This document shows, in pieces, positions 34,315 through 42,045 of a DNA stretch of 64,000 nucleotides (the first letter of the stretch is position 1; every line of letters starts with the position of its first letter). This stretch comes from Armatimonadota bacterium. Lineage in GTDB: Bacteria; Armatimonadota; Zipacnadia; JAUWAU01. Both the position numbers and the translations under genes were made by a program. The stretch covers positions 1 through 64,000 of the forward strand of contig JAUWAU010000029.1 of the NCBI GenBank assembly GCA_030601885.1, in the 5' to 3' direction. The notes beneath the pieces are model-generated. The model had not been told where the DNA came from. It was given only the letters and a program-made list of their open reading frames with translations, and made no database searches.

Positions 34315-35034
34315 GTGGGAATCCTGACTCGCGTACGCCGCATCATCAGTGCAAACGTGAACGACCTGGTGGATAAGGCCGAGAACCCGGAGAAGATGGT
34401 CAAGCAATTGATCCGCGAGATGGACCAGGCCATCGCGGAGACCCGGGCGGCCACGGCCAATGCGCTGGCGAACCAGAAGAAGCTGGAGCGCAAAGAGGCC
34501 GAGAACCGCGCGGAGGCGCAGCAGTGGGAGAACCGCGCCGCGGTGGCGCTGGAGAAGGGCGACGAGGATTTGGCTCGCCAGGCGCTGCGGCGCAAGAAGA
34601 TCTACGCCGATCTGCAGCAGTGCTTCGCCGAGCAGGTGGAGAGCCAGACGAGGACCGTGGAGGCGCTCAAGGCGTCTCTGGACGCCCTGCACATGAAGCT
34701 GGATGAGGCCAGGGCACGGGCGAAGCTCGTCATTGCCCGCTCTCGGCGCACAAAGGTGCAGAAGAAGGTGGCTCGAGTGGTAGGCAAGGTCGGCGACACC
34801 AGCGCGTTCCGGGAATTCGAGCGCATCGCTGAGCGTGTGGACGATGATGAGCTCGAGGTAGCGGCCGCGGCAGAGCTGGACGTTGACACGCTGGAGGAGA
34901 AGTTCAGGAAGGGCGAAGAGGATGCCGAGGTCGAGTTCGAGCTCCAGGAGCTGAAGGAGCGAATGGCCAAGGAGAGCAAGGCAGCCAAAGCCGGGGGCGC
35001 GGGCAAGCCGGCCTCCGGCGAAACAGGCATGTAA
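34315..35034 (+). CDS. pspA: PspA/IM30 family protein 1
   Basis: Protein of about 239 residues, nearly all alpha-helical coiled coil. The N-terminus GILTRVRRIISANVNDLVDK is the amphipathic helix by which PspA/Vipp1 binds stressed membranes; AENPEKMVKQLIREM is the family signature. It ends in a charged tail (RMAKESKAAKAGGAGKPASG). PspA oligomerises on the inner membrane to keep it intact and, in enterobacteria, also restrains its activator. The start is GTG 34315, with GGAGG (34302-34306) 8 nt upstream; a GTG at 34306 is less well placed. It is followed after 14 bases by a second pspA. Confidence 0.9.
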   Translation: MGILTRVRRIISANVNDLVDKAENPEKMVKQLIREMDQAIAETRAATANALANQKKLERKEAENRAEAQQWENRAAVALEKGDEDLARQALRRKKIYADLQQCFAEQVESQTRTVEALKASLDALHMKLDEARARAKLVIARSRRTKVQKKVARVVGKVGDTSAFREFERIAERVDDDELEVAAAAELDVDTLEEKFRKGEEDAEVEFELQELKERMAKESKAAKAGGAGKPASGETGM

Positions 35035-35048
35035 GCGGAGTGAGCAAT

Positions 35049-35777
35049 ATGGGGCTGCTCGAGCGCATAAAGAGCCTCGTGTCATCGAATATAAACGACT
35101 TGCTCGAGAAGGCCGAAGATCCGGAGAAGGTGCTCACGCAGCTCATCGCGGACATGCAGGAGGATCTGGCGGAGGCCCGGCTCGAAGTCGCCTCGGCATC
35201 TCGGGACGAGCGCGCCCTGTACGACGAGTACCAGGACAACACGTCGCGCGCCGAGAAGATGGCGAACAAGGCCGTGATCGCCGTGGAGCAGGGCGACGAT
35301 GAGCTGGCCCGGGAGGCCCTCCGGCGGAGGCGGGGCTGCGAGCGGCTCGCAGCGACGCTGAAGCAGCACTGGGAAGCCCAGCGCTGGAGCATGGACGCGC
35401 TGCGACAGCACCTCGAGGGCCTGGAGCTGAAGATCGAGGAGGCGCGGCGCAAAAAGGACCTCATCATCGCTCGGCGCCGACTTCTACAAGCCAAGAGAGG
35501 CATCCAGGCCACCGCGTCCTACGTCTCTGCTGCCGAGGCCGGCAACGCCTTCGAGCGGATCGAAGACAAGGTCGAGGATCTGGAGCTGGAAGCGGACGCC
35601 GCGGCGGAGTTGGCCAGTTCTTTCCTTGAGGCGAGATTCGAGCGCCTCTCGGACGAGGCGCAGCAGGTAGATGCCGAGCTGGAAGAGGAACTGACGCGCA
35701 TCAAGGCCGAAGTTGAGAAGAAACGCGCCGGCAAGGCATCGTCCGAGCCAAAGCCACGTGAGGCGCAACACAAGTAA
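35049..35777 (+). CDS. PspA/IM30 family protein 2
   Basis: Protein of 242 residues and paralogue of the preceding gene. MGLLERIKSLVSSNINDLLE forms the membrane-binding helix and KAEDPEKVLTQLIADMQEDL the signature; the rest is coiled coil ending in KKRAGKASSEPKPREAQHK. ATG 35049 has GGAG 8 nt upstream; a GTG at 35040 is also in frame. Two adjacent, clearly different PspA paralogues suggest a hetero-oligomeric coat or division of labour between membrane binding and regulation; this is inference. It is cotranscribed with the genes on both sides. Confidence 0.9.
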   Translation: MGLLERIKSLVSSNINDLLEKAEDPEKVLTQLIADMQEDLAEARLEVASASRDERALYDEYQDNTSRAEKMANKAVIAVEQGDDELAREALRRRRGCERLAATLKQHWEAQRWSMDALRQHLEGLELKIEEARRKKDLIIARRRLLQAKRGIQATASYVSAAEAGNAFERIEDKVEDLELEADAAAELASSFLEARFERLSDEAQQVDAELEEELTRIKAEVEKKRAGKASSEPKPREAQHK

Positions 35778-35976
35778 CTTCTGAAGAGGGCCTTCGACGT
35801 TCCGTCATCGCCGCCGCGTCAAGTGTGCCCCGACGCTTCGCATGTCGGTGGCGCCGCTTGTCGCGCCGGCGAGGCGGTAGCTCGCGAGCGGGCGCGACCC
35901 GGCGCGGGCGGCCCCGACCTCCGCGAGTTGGGGACATCCGGACCCGCGGGAGTCGGGCCGGCTGGAGGTGTGCAAA

Positions 35977-36657
35977 GTGGCAACGGCAACATGGATCTAC
36001 ACATTCTGTCTGGCATTCGGGCTCCTGTTCGCCTTCGTGAGCGGCTTCTTCGGCATGATCTTCGGCCACATCGGCTTAGGCCACGCCGAGGCGGGCGGCG
36101 GCGGGCTCGACGTCCACCTCGATGGCGTGGACGTGCATGCCGATGGCCTCGATGTGCATGTGGACACTGTTGACGTCGGCCCGGACGCCGCGAGCACCAT
36201 GGGCCCGGCGAGTGCGCCCATCGTCTCCACGCTCATGGCGGGCTTCGGGGGCGTGGGCATCATCTGCACCTCCGTTTTCCATCTGCCGCCCGCACTGTCG
36301 GTGCCCATATCCTTCGTGACCGCAGTCGGCGTTGCCGCAATCGTGTTCTTCGCCCTGAGCAAGCTGCTGCTGAGCATCCAGAGCACGAGCCACAGCACTC
36401 TGGCGTCCGTAGTGGGCACCGAGGCGCAGGTCATCACGCCCATATCCGCTGACGGCGTCGGCGCAGTGGCCTACTCGCACGCCGGCGTGCGACAGAGCCG
36501 CCCCGCCCGTTCCGAAGAGGACGTCATGATACCGCGCCACTCGCTGGTGCGCATCACACGCGTGGCCGGCGCGACCCTGATCGTTCGCGAGCTCGTGGAC
36601 GAACGGCTGCGGCGGCTCAAGCAAGAAGAGGTCGAGGCGGACGAGCCGGAGAAGTAG
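35977..36657 (+). CDS. NfeD/YuaF-like membrane protein with Asp-His heptapeptide repeats
   Basis: Protein of about 226 residues. Helix 1 (WIYTFCLAFGLLFAFVSGFF), an extra-membrane loop with the repeated heptapeptide (L/V)DVHxDG in four tandem units (bases 36106-36186), helix 2 (PIVSTLMAGFGGVGIICTSV), helix 3 (FVTAVGVAAIVFFALSKLLL), then a C-terminal OB-fold like domain (VGTEAQVITPISADGVGAVA, LVRITRVAGATLIV). This is the layout of NfeD/YuaF proteins, partners of flotillins. The Asp-His repeats are unusual and could bind metal. GTG 35977 is chosen because GGAGG lies 8 nt upstream. The flotillin gene follows 102 bases later. Confidence 0.75.
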   Translation: MATATWIYTFCLAFGLLFAFVSGFFGMIFGHIGLGHAEAGGGGLDVHLDGVDVHADGLDVHVDTVDVGPDAASTMGPASAPIVSTLMAGFGGVGIICTSVFHLPPALSVPISFVTAVGVAAIVFFALSKLLLSIQSTSHSTLASVVGTEAQVITPISADGVGAVAYSHAGVRQSRPARSEEDVMIPRHSLVRITRVAGATLIVRELVDERLRRLKQEEVEADEPEK

Positions 36658-36759
36658 CAGTTGGCATAGGTCACAGCGCTGCCTGGCGTGGACGAGTCCG
36701 CCCGCCGGTGGGTCAAGACGCATGAGGTCGTAACCCGAATTCAGTGGGAGGTGTGTGGC

Positions 36760-38268
36760 ATGGACGGATTTGCTGTCAACCCAATCACAGCCGCGGCCGT
36801 AATCCTTTTCATGTTGATCTCTTTCATCGCCTGGGCGTTCAGTCGCTATCAGAAGGCGGGGCCGAACGATGCCCTGATCGTGTACGGCGGGGGCCGGTAC
36901 AGGGTCGTCGTTGGTGGCGGGACCATCGTGTGGCCCTTCATCAACCAGTGCGAATCGCTGTCGCTGGAGCTCATGACGTTGGACGTCACTGTCGAAGAGG
37001 TCTACACCATCCACGGCGTCCCCATCACCGTTGATGGCGTGGCGCAGGTGAAGGTCGATCGCAGCGACGAGATGATCCGGACGGCGGCGGAGCGTATGCT
37101 GGGCAAGGGCGCCGCCGATGTTCGCAACATCGCCCTGCAGACGCTCGAAGGCCACCTGCGCGCTATCATGGGCTCGCTCACGGTGGAGGAGGCGTATCGC
37201 GAGCGGGACGAGTTCGCCACCCGCGTGGCCGGAACGGCGGCAACGGACCTGGCGGGCATGGGCCTGCGCATTGACAGCTTCACCATTCGCGAGGTACGCG
37301 ACTCGCAGGGCTACCTGGAGGCTCTCGGCAAGCCGCGCATCGCGGAGGTGAAGCGTGACGCCACCATCGGCGAGGCCGAGGCGCAGCGCGACGCCGTGGG
37401 CCGGTCGGCCGAGGCCAATCGTGACGGACAGAAGGCGAAGTTTGCCGCGGACACCGAGATCGCGGAAGCCGACCGGGACTACGAGATGAAGGTCGCCGAC
37501 TACAAGGCGGCCGTGCAGACGCAGAAGGCGCAGGCTGACTTGTCTTACGACCTGCAGAAGTTCACCACAGAGCAGCAGGTGAGGAAGGAATCGGTGCAGG
37601 TGGAGGTGGTGGAGCGAGAGATGCAGACGCAGGTGCAGGAGCGTGAGATCGCGCGCCGCGAGCGCGAGCTCGAGGCCACCATCCAGAAGCCTGCCGACGC
37701 CGAGCGCTACAAGGTGGAGACCCTCGCCGACGCCGAGCGGGCGAAGCGCGAGCGGGAGGCCGCCGGTGAAGCGGCTGCCATCGAGCACGTGGGCAAGGGG
37801 GAAGCGGCCGCAGAGCGCGCCAAGGGCTTGGCTGTAGCTGAGGTACAGAAGGCCCAGGGCCTGGCCCAGGCCGAGGTCATCCGTCAGCAGGGCTTCGCCG
37901 AGGCCGAGGCCATGATGAAGAAGGCCGAGGCGTGGCAGAACTACAACCAGGCGGCCATCACGGAGAAGGTCATCGAAGTGCTGCCCGCGGTGGCGAGCGC
38001 CATCGCCCAGCCGCTGGCCCGCACCGACAAGATCGTCATGATCAACACCGGTGGAGACGGCGGCGGCGGCATCGGAGCATCGCGGATCACGCAGGACGTG
38101 TCAAACGTCATCGCGCAGCTTCCGCCCGTCCTCGAGGCCCTCACTGGCATCAACTTCGAGGAGATGCTCGAGAAGCTGCCGCAGATCGGCGAGCGCATGG
38201 GCATCCGGGAGCCCACATCAGACGAGCCGGCACCCGAGTCGCCTCCTCCGGCAACGCCGCAGACGTAG
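36760..38268 (+). CDS. floT: flotillin (SPFH domain protein)
   Basis: Protein of 502 residues. One N-terminal membrane helix (ITAAAVILFMLISFIAWAFS) leads into the SPFH/Band 7 domain (about 35-200; NDALIVYGGGRYRVVVGGGT, GVPITVDGVAQVKVDRSDEM), then a long coiled coil of Ala/Glu-rich repeats (about 210-430; GEAEAQRDAVGRSAEANRDG) and a C-terminal Gly-rich and oligomerisation tail. Flotillins organise membrane microdomains and, with NfeD and PspA, protect against envelope stress. ATG 36760 has GGGAGG 8 nt upstream. It closes the psp-psp-nfeD-flotillin operon; a short membrane ORF follows at 38461. Confidence 0.9.
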   Translation: MDGFAVNPITAAAVILFMLISFIAWAFSRYQKAGPNDALIVYGGGRYRVVVGGGTIVWPFINQCESLSLELMTLDVTVEEVYTIHGVPITVDGVAQVKVDRSDEMIRTAAERMLGKGAADVRNIALQTLEGHLRAIMGSLTVEEAYRERDEFATRVAGTAATDLAGMGLRIDSFTIREVRDSQGYLEALGKPRIAEVKRDATIGEAEAQRDAVGRSAEANRDGQKAKFAADTEIAEADRDYEMKVADYKAAVQTQKAQADLSYDLQKFTTEQQVRKESVQVEVVEREMQTQVQEREIARRERELEATIQKPADAERYKVETLADAERAKREREAAGEAAAIEHVGKGEAAAERAKGLAVAEVQKAQGLAQAEVIRQQGFAEAEAMMKKAEAWQNYNQAAITEKVIEVLPAVASAIAQPLARTDKIVMINTGGDGGGGIGASRITQDVSNVIAQLPPVLEALTGINFEEMLEKLPQIGERMGIREPTSDEPAPESPPPATPQT

Positions 38269-38460
38269 TGGCATCTTTACGGCATGCGGATGCAATGGGC
38301 GAGCCGCCTCCGGGCGGCTCGCCTGCTCTTGCTGGGCCCCGTGTGGCACGGCTTGCTCGTCAAGCCGTGCGCCTTTTCCCACCGTTGACCACGAAGGGCT
38401 CTCCCACTCCTCGCTCGAACCTCCGCCGGACGCACACAGACCACATTCCGGAGCACCATA

Positions 38461-38646
38461 TTGAAGCTACACTACCAGATCGGCATCGGCTTCCTCGTCG
38501 GCCTCATCATCGGCTACATCCTGAACGTCGCCCACGCGGTCGGCAGCATCCCCTACCAGATCTGTGATGCCGTCGGTGCCGTCGTCGTCGGTCGCCTCGA
38601 GGGGGAGATCGAGGAGCCGGGCAAAGAAGCTGCGCTTCGCACCTAG
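38461..38646 (+). CDS. possible 61-residue membrane protein after flotillin
   Basis: A short frame starts at TTG 38461 with GGAG about 8 nt upstream. The N-terminal half, KLHYQIGIGFLVGLIIGYIL, is a convincing membrane helix with a Gly zipper; the C-terminal half (GAVVVGRLEGEIEEPGKEAA) is soluble. The stop lies at the edge of a repeat cluster. It may be a small partner of the flotillin operon, 192 bases downstream, or a chance frame. Confidence 0.35.
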   Translation: MKLHYQIGIGFLVGLIIGYILNVAHAVGSIPYQICDAVGAVVVGRLEGEIEEPGKEAALRT

Positions 38647-38862
38647 CACTGCAACGAAACTTCGTCATTCTGAGGTCGCCGACGCGCCAAGGGACTTCGC
38701 CGAAGCGGCTTCGTCCCTCTCGCGAAGGCGGAAGCCGCTAGCGACTCCGCCGAAGCGGCTTCGTCGCTCGGGCCGTCGCCAAAGGGGCTTTGGCCCGTCG
38801 GCGACTGGCGAAGGCGGATGGCGACGGCGCGAGGAACGACGAAGAATCTCACGCCGTGAGCC
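38647..38862. repeat. nested repeat: family B inside a TTCGTCATTCTGA element
   Basis: The outer parts, GAAACTTCGTCATTCTGAGG (38656-38675) and GACGAAGAATCTCACG (about 38838-38853), match the two ends of the 13110-13266 element. Between them sits a long family B array (GTCGCCGACGCGCCA, two copies of CTCCGCCGAAGCGGCTTCGT-like modules, the GCCAAAGGGGCTTTGGC hairpin, and GGCGACGGCGCGAG). One element has evidently inserted into the other. Confidence 0.75.
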
Positions 38863-38904
38863 GATTCGATGACGCTGCGCGAGCCCCTGCCCTACGACAT
38901 GGAA

Positions 38905-39310
38905 GCAACGAAATCTTCGAGGCAGCTCTTCCTGGCGCAGTGCGACACCCGGAAACGATGAAGATGGGCCCGGCGGGGAGCTGGGGGCCGCCGGAGCAAG
39001 CTGCTCCGGCTACAACGGGTGGGCCGAGGGGGGAAATCTTCGGAGCAGTCGTCATGTTGCGGAGCCACACCCGGAAACGATGAAGATGCGCTCATGTCGT
39101 GGTGTAGCTCGGGCTGCGCGCCGTCGCCGTAGCGGCTAGCGACTCCGCCGAAGCTTCGTCGCTCTCGCGAAGGCGGATGGCGCGTAGGCGACCAGCCCGA
39201 GGCCAGCCGGAGCAAGCTGCTCCGGCTACAACGGGTGGGCCGATCGGCCGAATCTTCGAGGCAGCTCTCCATGGCGCGTTCCGCCACGCGGAAACGATGA
39301 AGATGAGTCC
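38905..39310. repeat. tandem composite of families A and B
   Basis: Family A cores lie at about 38915-38963, 39030-39080 and 39250-39302, each running from AATCTTCG to GGAAACGATGAAGATG. The palindrome CCGGAGCAAGCTGCTCCGG followed by CTACAACGGGTGGGCC occurs at about 38991-39026 and 39206-39242. A reversed family B copy lies between (about 39110-39196). There is no gene; the stretch separates the small ORF from the aconitase X-like gene. Confidence 0.8.
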
Positions 39311-39330
39311 GAGGGCCAAAGGCATGGCGG

Positions 39331-40500
39331 TTACCTCTGTGCGGTGGAGAGGCACTCCTCGAGCGGCGCCCACGCCGAGCCCGTGTGATGCGCCAGCTTG
39401 ACTGAGTCCGTCAAGATGCGCTTGCCGAACAGCCGCGGCGTTTCGTGGAAGTAGATGGGGCACAACGACTTCAACTCGGCGCCCGCTTCCCTCAGCGACC
39501 GTTCGGCTGCGCTGCCCTGCAAACGCCGGCGAATGCTGTGACACGCAAGCAGCCACAGCCGTCCTCGCACACGCCTGCCCCCCAGCGCAGTGGCGATGCG
39601 CTGCAGCTCCTGAAAGGACAAGTGCGGGCAGCCAATGATGACGTGCGAGAATCGCCCCGTGTCGCGGCGCAGCGCCTGCTGCGTCCTCTTCAACTCCGCA
39701 GCGCCGATGGTGACGTGACTGTGGTCCCCTCTGAGGATCCCGCGCCCGAGCGCGCGCGCTTCCGGCGTCACGTCACGAACGTGGAACAGCGCCATGGCGC
39801 CGGCGGCACCGAGGACGGCACCGAGCGTCTTCAGGTCATCTGGCCCAGGCTGAATCCCCTCGATGACGGGCACGCCGGTGACGAGCTCCCGAGCGATCAG
39901 ATACCCAAGGACCCCATAGTCAATCCCGCGCTGCGCCTGCACGGTCACCAGGTGCGTTCCCCGCCGGTTCTCGTCGAGCAGCAGCCCGTATCGAGGCGTG
40001 CGGCCGAGGATGGCGGAGCAGACGTCGATCATCGCCGGGGTTGGATTTGTCCGCGCCCCGAGCACCGAATTGGCGTAGGCGGCCGCGCTGGATTCCGCCC
40101 ATGCCACGGCGTCGCCGGGCGCCGGCACGTTGGCCCCGAAGTACGGTGTGCAGGTGTACGCAGCGTCACAGCCCAGGCATGCGGCCATGCTCTCGAGCTG
40201 TCCCTGCCGGATGAAGATGAGTCGGCCCAAGATGCTCCCGTCGCCGGGATCGAAGGGCCGCGGGTTCAGCGTGGTCGGCACACGCACCCGATGCCCGTCG
40301 GTCACTAAGTCGCGCAGAAATCGCATGTACGTCGGGTACAGGATGCAGCCGGCGGAACCCACCAGGTGTGCGCTCCGAATGCTTGCCAGCTCGGCTGCTC
40401 CGAAAGCTTCACCGTAGCGGACGAGTACGCTGAGCGCCTTCTGCAGCGCGGTGCCCTGTTTGCCCGCGAGGATGTCTTGTTCCTCCGCGGTGAGGTTCAT
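39331..40500 (-). CDS. aconitase X-like dehydratase (AcnX large subunit, DUF521)
   Basis: Protein of about 389 residues. MNLTAEEQDILAGKQGTALQ and VLVRYGEAFGAAELASIRSA are the N-terminal signature of aconitase X. Conserved cysteines appear in GCDAAYTCTPY and IIGCPHLSFQEL, which fit the Fe-S or metal site. Characterised members dehydrate cis-3-hydroxy-L-proline or mevalonate 5-phosphate. Those enzymes need a small DUF126 domain, fused or encoded next door; neither is seen here. ATG 40500 is chosen for alignment with the family N-terminus; no clear ribosome binding site. It lies 84 bases downstream of the pectate lyase gene in the same direction. Confidence 0.75.
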   Translation of the reverse strand: MNLTAEEQDILAGKQGTALQKALSVLVRYGEAFGAAELASIRSAHLVGSAGCILYPTYMRFLRDLVTDGHRVRVPTTLNPRPFDPGDGSILGRLIFIRQGQLESMAACLGCDAAYTCTPYFGANVPAPGDAVAWAESSAAAYANSVLGARTNPTPAMIDVCSAILGRTPRYGLLLDENRRGTHLVTVQAQRGIDYGVLGYLIARELVTGVPVIEGIQPGPDDLKTLGAVLGAAGAMALFHVRDVTPEARALGRGILRGDHSHVTIGAAELKRTQQALRRDTGRFSHVIIGCPHLSFQELQRIATALGGRRVRGRLWLLACHSIRRRLQGSAAERSLREAGAELKSLCPIYFHETPRLFGKRILTDSVKLAHHTGSAWAPLEECLSTAQR

Positions 40501-40584
40501 GGGTGGATATCGGTTCGACTGCTGGGAGGTGAGGGCCTTCTCGGGGGAGGCCAAAGGCATGGGCCGCAGAGAGCACAGTGGTGC

Positions 40585-41859
40585 CTACTCAAGATCCCGG
40601 GCGAGTGTGGCGAGCCAGGTGGTGATGTCTCCGGTGGGGATCTGGAGCTTGCGGTGGGTGGGGGGCGGGTTGGGGTAGCCGCCGACCTCGTCCTGACTGT
40701 CGATGATGCGGCCGGTGCGCTGTTGGAGATCGCGGAGGATGCGTTGGTCGATGGCGTCCCGGTCCCTCGGCCGGGCGCCGACGTGGGCGACGATGTGGTC
40801 GATGACCTGGCCGGAGGGCAGCGCCTCAAGGCCCTCGGGCCACGAGGGCTTCTGCTTGAGGATGTTTATGTCGCCGGAGGTCTGTGCGACAGGTTTGCCC
40901 TCGGTGTCGGTGGCGAGGTTGTCCTCCAGGTAGACGTCCCCCTGCGAGGACACCAGCGCGAGTCCCTCGCGCGTGTCGCGCCCGTGGATCATCACGTTGC
41001 CGACGACGCTGACGCGGGGGTTGACCGGCTTCATCGGCGCGTCCCGCCACTCGCTGTTCGAGTATCTGACCTGAACGGCCGCGTTGCCAGGGTTGTAAAT
41101 GACGTTGTTGACGATGACGCCGGTGCAGTGGGCCTTGAAGTAGGGATTGCGCTGGACGTTATGCGCGTAGAGGTTGCCGATAATGGCGATGTTGGTGCAG
41201 CAGTCGTGTATCAAGGAGCCCTTGGAGTGGGGACCCTTCTTGTGGGTGGAGTCGTTGAGCCCCTCGGCGATGATGCAGTTGCTGAAGGTGATGTTGTGGG
41301 AGGTGGCCTCGGGTCCCTCGAGCCGCGGCCCGGAGGCGCTGAGATTCTCGTCCACCGCCCAGGTGATGGAGCAGTGGTCAACCACGATGTTATAGGCCTC
41401 GCCGCCGGAGGTGGCGAGGCCGTCGGGCTCCCAGCCGCTGCGCTTCGCGCCCCCCGCGTCGCCCGGACGCACGCGGATGTGCCGGAGGAGGACATCGTGC
41501 GTCGTGATGGAGATTCCGCCGCGGATGATGGTGATCCCTGGCGAGGGAGCGGTCTGTCCGGCGACGGTGACGAAGGGGTTCTCGATGCGGAGGCGGCCCT
41601 TGGCAAGATCGATGACGCCGCCGACCTCAAAGACGATGATGCGGGGTCCGGTGGCGCTGAGGGCCTCGGCGAGCGAGCCCGGGCCATCGGCATTGAGGTT
41701 CGTGATGCGGATGACCTTGCCGCCGCTGCCGGCGGGTGTATTGGTGCCGAAACCCACGGCGCCCGGGAAGACGGGAGCGCCAGCCTGAGCGCAGGCAGAC
41801 ATGGTGATGGCTATCGCCAGCAGTGGGATGAGTCTCGAGCAGATGGACGAGTAGTGCAT
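40585..41859 (-). CDS. pectate lyase family lipoprotein
   Basis: Secreted beta-helix enzyme of about 424 residues. The signal peptide ends at a lipobox-like MSAC (Cys about 22). APVFPGAVGFGTNTPAGSGG and VIRITNLNADGPGSLAEALS are the N-terminal hallmark of this pectate lyase group (PL1-like). IVVDHCSITWAVDENLSAS is the family DHCSxxW segment lining the active cleft, and rungs with Asn follow (IAIIGNLYAHNVQRNPYFK). It probably cleaves polygalacturonate by beta-elimination at the cell surface. ATG 41859 has AGGAGG about 9 nt upstream. It is divergent from the CocE-like gene. Confidence 0.85.
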   Translation of the reverse strand: MHYSSICSRLIPLLAIAITMSACAQAGAPVFPGAVGFGTNTPAGSGGKVIRITNLNADGPGSLAEALSATGPRIIVFEVGGVIDLAKGRLRIENPFVTVAGQTAPSPGITIIRGGISITTHDVLLRHIRVRPGDAGGAKRSGWEPDGLATSGGEAYNIVVDHCSITWAVDENLSASGPRLEGPEATSHNITFSNCIIAEGLNDSTHKKGPHSKGSLIHDCCTNIAIIGNLYAHNVQRNPYFKAHCTGVIVNNVIYNPGNAAVQVRYSNSEWRDAPMKPVNPRVSVVGNVMIHGRDTREGLALVSSQGDVYLEDNLATDTEGKPVAQTSGDINILKQKPSWPEGLEALPSGQVIDHIVAHVGARPRDRDAIDQRILRDLQQRTGRIIDSQDEVGGYPNPPPTHRKLQIPTGDITTWLATLARDLE

Positions 41860-42045
41860 GTGAGTGCCTCCTGAGGCTGGGCGGGCTGCCGGCAGAGGCC
41901 GGCGGGGATAGGCATCCCCATCGTACAATTCGGGCACAGGGGGGCGGATACCTGCAGTGGGTGAAGGCGGTGAACGACGGGGTGGCGAAGAGCGCACGGG
42001 TTGCCAGCAACCCGTGGCACACGATAGCAGTTTGGAGGATTTCAG

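Noticed and set aside
36658-36759. Second sigma-54 promoter in front of flotillin (TTGGCATAGGTCACAGC)
   Set aside because: The spacing between GG and GC is 11 bases rather than 10 and the -12 box is poor.
36076-37788. 570-codon minus-strand open frame
   Set aside because: It is antisense to the NfeD-like and flotillin genes; its His/Leu-rich translation is a mirror of Ala/Glu-rich coiled-coil codons.
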